64,000 nt of DNA from Lachnospiraceae bacterium V9D3004 (GTDB lineage: Bacteria > Bacillota > Clostridia > Lachnospirales > Lachnospiraceae): positions 1 through 64,000 of the forward strand of contig JHWW01000010.1 of assembly GCA_000621985.1 (NCBI GenBank). The letters run 5' to 3'. Shown here one piece after another: positions 60,864 to 64,000 of the stretch. A program made the translations under genes and the position numbers. How positions within the stretch are numbered: the stretch's first letter is position 1; the number at the start of each line of letters is the position of its first letter. The notes beneath the pieces are model-generated. The model did not search any database, was not told where the DNA came from, and saw nothing but the letters and a program-made list of their open reading frames with translations.

Positions 60864-62969
60864 TTAGATTGCAAAAAATCCCGCGGGGTCAAGGATCAGA
60901 GCCAGACCACCGTCTCCAAGCTGGGTACAACCGGACAATCCTTTTATCTTCTTGATGTATGGCGGAATGGGTTTGACAACTATCTCCTGCTCACCTATGA
61001 GTTTGTCGGCAAACAGACAGATAACCCTTCCTTCATTCTCCATAATAAGAATCGATCCTTTCTCAATGTCCTGTTCGGCATTATCGATATGGAACCATTT
61101 TGACAGCCTTATCACAGGATAACATTCTCCTCTTATCATGACACATTCATCCGCTTCATTCTCATGTATCATCATCTCATGCTTAACCTGAACGAATTCC
61201 CTTACACTGCCCGTCTCTATCGCATAATATGCTTCGGCGATCTCCATGATCATTCCGTTGATTATCGCAAGTGTAAGCGGTATCTTCATTGTAAATGTGG
61301 AGCCGCTTCCCGGTACACTGTCAATATCAAGCGTACCTCCGATGGACTGGATATTCTGTACGACAACATCCATTCCGACTCCTCTTCCCGAATATTCAGA
61401 CACTTTCTCTTTCGTTGAAAATCCGGGATATGTAATGAACTGATATACTTCCTTGTCGGTCATGGAAGCCTCGTCTCTTCTTCCTATCAGTCCGTTTTTG
61501 CGGGCCTTCTCAAGAATCTTCTCCCTGTTCATTCCGGCTCCGTCATCCTGAACGGTGATCCATACCTTACCGCCCTCATTCTTTGCGGAAAGATATATAT
61601 GAGCCTTCGGGTCTTTGCCTGCCCTCTTTCTGTCGATAGGAAGTTCAACACCATGATCCACCGCATTTCTTATAAGATGCATAAGCGGATCGGATATATG
61701 CTCGATTATATTCTTATCAACTTCCGTCGCCTCACCTTCAAGTACAAGCTCTATGTCTTTTCCAAGCTTACGCGACACATCGAATACTATTCTGTTCATT
61801 TTCTGGAACGTATTGGTAAGCGGCATCATTCTCATCGACATGATGGCGTCCTGCAGATCCGAAGATATCTTCATCAGCTGCGCAGCCGCTTTTCTGAAAT
61901 TACTGAGTTCAAGACCCGGAACATTAAGATCTTGATTCTGTAATACAACCGCCTCCGATATTACAAGCTCACCGATAAGATCCATGAGCACGTCCATCTT
62001 CTCGACATTAACACTTATAAATGACTGTTTTGCCGCCTGTTTGGTCCTCTTGGCAAGTTTCTTCTTCTTACCGGGTGCCTTGGATTCGATCACGAAATCA
62101 CCGGGCTTTAATTCAGCCTTTTCCTTCGGGCTTTCCTGCTCCTGGTCTTCATGTAATGTAAAATCAAATCCCATCTGGTACTCTTTTGGAGTACATTCCT
62201 TGACATCTATCTTAATGATTCCAGAACCGTCAACAAGCGCCTTGATCTCTTTGTCCGTCGACTGGGACTGAAGCAGCACTCTGAATCCTTCCTCAAGGAT
62301 CGTATCGGCAGACTTCTCGTTAACGAGAATGTCATCCGGCGAATACAGAAGGTCTTCGGCAATGTCCTTCAGCGCATACACCGCATTGTAAGCTCTTATG
62401 TTGGCCATCTCGGTGTCTTTATGATATGTAATTACAATCCTGTAGAAGTTACTTGATTCTGTAGCAACCGGAGCAATATAAAACTGCTGAGGCTGTGCGG
62501 GTGCGGGAGAAGACTCTTCCTTACCTGCTTCAGCATCTTTCTTGTCTCCCTCAGATGATTCGCCTTTGATCTCGTCGAGAAAATCCGATATCTCTCTTAC
62601 AAGATCACCCGAATCACCGTCAGCTTCCTCACCATCGCTTATCTTTCCGAGTTCCTCGGTTATAAAATCCGCCACTGCGAGCACATGTTCAACAAGCTGC
62701 ATATGCGGAACATCATCGGAACCGTTTTCCCTGATATAATAAAAAACATCTTCAAGTTTATGGGCCACTCTTGTGATATCATCAAACATCATGATACCCG
62801 AAGACCCCTTGATCGTATGCATTATACGGAATATCTCGTTGATACCATCCTCGTCAAAGCACTCTTCGTCCTTCTGCTCCAGAACTATATCCTGCAATTT
62901 TTCAAGTAACTGGCTGTTTTCAAACAGGTACATGTCTAACATTCCGTCGTTACCCTGTTCACTAGACAT
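60864..62969 (-). CDS. cheA: Chemotaxis histidine kinase CheA
   Basis: 701 residues. P1 Hpt domain (about 1-105) carries the phospho-His in FRIMHTIKGSSGIM near residue 49. A Glu/Ser-rich linker and a P2-like receiver-binding region (about 165-270) follow. The dimerisation helix and ATPase (about 310-555) contain LMHLIRNAVDHGVE, VQDDGAGMNREK and GRGVGMDVVVQ. The C-terminal CheW-like regulatory domain (about 560-700) ends in LILDPAGFFAI. It autophosphorylates in response to MCP signals and passes phosphate to the response regulators. GGGGGG precedes the ATG. Gene order is cheR, receiver, cheA, cheW, mcp. Confidence 0.96.
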   Translation of the reverse strand: MSSEQGNDGMLDMYLFENSQLLEKLQDIVLEQKDEECFDEDGINEIFRIMHTIKGSSGIMMFDDITRVAHKLEDVFYYIRENGSDDVPHMQLVEHVLAVADFITEELGKISDGEEADGDSGDLVREISDFLDEIKGESSEGDKKDAEAGKEESSPAPAQPQQFYIAPVATESSNFYRIVITYHKDTEMANIRAYNAVYALKDIAEDLLYSPDDILVNEKSADTILEEGFRVLLQSQSTDKEIKALVDGSGIIKIDVKECTPKEYQMGFDFTLHEDQEQESPKEKAELKPGDFVIESKAPGKKKKLAKRTKQAAKQSFISVNVEKMDVLMDLIGELVISEAVVLQNQDLNVPGLELSNFRKAAAQLMKISSDLQDAIMSMRMMPLTNTFQKMNRIVFDVSRKLGKDIELVLEGEATEVDKNIIEHISDPLMHLIRNAVDHGVELPIDRKRAGKDPKAHIYLSAKNEGGKVWITVQDDGAGMNREKILEKARKNGLIGRRDEASMTDKEVYQFITYPGFSTKEKVSEYSGRGVGMDVVVQNIQSIGGTLDIDSVPGSGSTFTMKIPLTLAIINGMIMEIAEAYYAIETGSVREFVQVKHEMMIHENEADECVMIRGECYPVIRLSKWFHIDNAEQDIEKGSILIMENEGRVICLFADKLIGEQEIVVKPIPPYIKKIKGLSGCTQLGDGGLALILDPAGFFAI

Positions 62970-63021
62970 AATGCTGCCCCCCTTTCAAGTAAGCAGTAAT
63001 ATATACTGTATATTGGTCAGT

Positions 63022-63423
63022 TTATTTTTCTTCGATAAGTCCGAGACGCCTCAGCGCATCCTCAAACCTGTTGACATCTAACGGCTTGGCAGAGAATACC
63101 GTACATCCAAGTTCAAAGGCCATCTTAACGTGCTTCTCTTCATTAAGCACTGTTGTCATTATAATCTTAGCCATCTTCTCCGGCGGAATATTTCTCTCTT
63201 TCTCGATATCCCTTATTCCCTTGAGTGCCTGATAACCGTCCATAACAGGCATCATGACATCAAGGCAGATAAGCTCGTAGCCTTCTCCCTCCTCAAGAGC
63301 AAGCATGAATGCGTCAACAGCTTCCATTCCATCTACGGTAACATCGCAGTCGCCGTACTTTGACAGGAATTTGCTCATATATTTTCTTGTTGCAAAATCA
63401 TCTTCTGCTAATAGTATTCTCAT
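63022..63423 (-). CDS. Single-domain response regulator in the che operon
   Basis: 133 residues, only a receiver domain. The acidic pair is in ILLAEDDFATRKYM, the phospho-acceptor Asp in ICLDVMMPVMDG near residue 57, the Thr in KIIMTTVLNE and the Lys in FSAKPLDV. It lacks an output domain, so it could act like CheY on the motor or as a phosphate sink. It is not labelled CheY because the sequence does not show motor binding. The ATG at 63423 is preferred over GTG three codons earlier because GGGG lies 8 nt upstream of it. It sits 52 nt upstream of cheA. Confidence 0.92.
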   Translation of the reverse strand: MRILLAEDDFATRKYMSKFLSKYGDCDVTVDGMEAVDAFMLALEEGEGYELICLDVMMPVMDGYQALKGIRDIEKERNIPPEKMAKIIMTTVLNEEKHVKMAFELGCTVFSAKPLDVNRFEDALRRLGLIEEK

Positions 63424-63442
63424 ATTCTTCACCCCTGCTTAA

Positions 63443-64000
63443 TTATATTAACGGTTTTCTGTAAACCGCCGGCCTTACGTATTCAAACCCGGTCCGTTCG
63501 CTGTCAATACTTTCCGTCATACCTATGAACATGTATCCTCCCGGTTCAAGAATGTCGTACAGTTTCTTAAGTAACTGCACCTTAGTGTTATTATCAAAGT
63601 ATATCATAACATTCCGTATAAATACAGTATGCATTTTCTTTTTAAACAAAAATTTATCCATTAGGTTAAATCTGCTGAATGTGATCTGTTTTCTTATATT
63701 GTCGACAACCTGAAAGGAATCTCTGTCGAGCCTCTTAAAATATCTCTCGCGCCATCCGAAGGGAAGTCCCGATAACGATTCCGTCGGGTATATTCCCCGC
63801 ACCGCTGTCTGTAATGACTGTACGGATATATCGGTTGCAAGTATTCCCATATCCCACTCAAGATCGTCATTTCCAAAGTAATCATTAAGGATCATCTGAA
63901 TAGTGTAAGGTTCTTCGCCGGTGGAGGCCGCCGCGCACCATACACGCAGATCCCTTGTCCCCGCAAGTCTTGTCCTCAGTCCCGGCAACACCTTATCTTT
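63443..64000 (-). CDS. cheR: Chemotaxis methyltransferase CheR, C-terminal part (cut by window edge)
   Basis: The frame is open to the right edge, so the N-terminal CheR domain is outside. The seen part has LRVWCAAASTGEEPYTIQM, the SAM-binding motif I (WCAAxSTGEEPYS in the family), then GILATDISVQSLQTA and KKMHTVFIRNVMIYFD (matching the family phrase RNVLIYF), and GGYMFIGMTESI. It methylates MCP glutamates for adaptation. It is the first che gene in the window. The stop lies 19 nt before the response regulator ATG. No cheB or cheD is seen here. Confidence 0.95.
   Translation of the reverse strand, partial: KDKVLPGLRTRLAGTRDLRVWCAAASTGEEPYTIQMILNDYFGNDDLEWDMGILATDISVQSLQTAVRGIYPTESLSGLPFGWRERYFKRLDRDSFQVVDNIRKQITFSRFNLMDKFLFKKKMHTVFIRNVMIYFDNNTKVQLLKKLYDILEPGGYMFIGMTESIDSERTGFEYVRPAVYRKPLI

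Overview
The window looks like a chromosomal stretch of an anaerobic, motile, plant-polysaccharide-using Lachnospiraceae-type Bacillota. The grounds are pyruvate formate-lyase with its activase, a CE15 glucuronoyl esterase, a CotH-type surface protein, a GH51 arabinofuranosidase, many secreted Big_2/Fn3/LRR proteins with Thr-Pro linkers, Gram-positive ribosome-binding sites and a chemotaxis operon. Base composition is moderately low in GC. The organism call is inference from gene content.

Layout. 1-5 kb: 3' part of an IS110-type transposase, an orphan Hpt protein, a degraded GLUG-type fragment, an ECF sigma factor with a small membrane partner, a STAS-kinase fusion and a broken GGDEF gene. 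5-23.1 kb: one long minus-strand operon. In transcription order it holds a PrsW-like intramembrane protease, a polytopic membrane protein, three paralogous multi-domain surface proteins (the third decayed), two parallel beta-helix surface proteins and a giant 1677-residue relative of the paralogs. Five of these proteins share a short Ser-rich box (TGS-I/L-V/I-S type) directly before a C-terminal membrane helix and basic tail. This is the best candidate for an undescribed system. Upstream lie a decayed acyltransferase and a divergent XRE-REC / LytS-type two-component pair.

26-33 kb: an AAA ATPase plus small TOPRIM-like partner (possible defence pair), a chimeric pseudogene, and an operon of GGDEF/EAL protein, ABC exporter and FMN-binding protein. 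33-37 kb: two secreted proteins (Big_2; BspA-type LRR) and a shortened serine hydrolase. 37-44 kb: pflB and pflA on one strand with extracytoplasmic thiol-redox genes between them (two TlpA-like thioredoxins, a CD1871A-type CXXC peptide, a NapH-like ferredoxin, a lipoprotein). 44-54 kb: a DUF4234 protein, an Hpt-CE15-CotH operon, a probable 6S RNA with its own promoter and terminator, and an LRR/Fn3 surface protein behind four tandem Pho-box-like repeats. 54.8-64 kb: GH51, a class A penicillin-binding protein and the chemotaxis operon cheR (cut by the window edge), response regulator, cheA, cheW, mcp.

Two themes recur. One is a large investment in secreted and surface proteins. The other is gene decay: at least five genes carry deletions, frameshifts or stops. 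No CRISPR array, tRNA or rRNA was seen.
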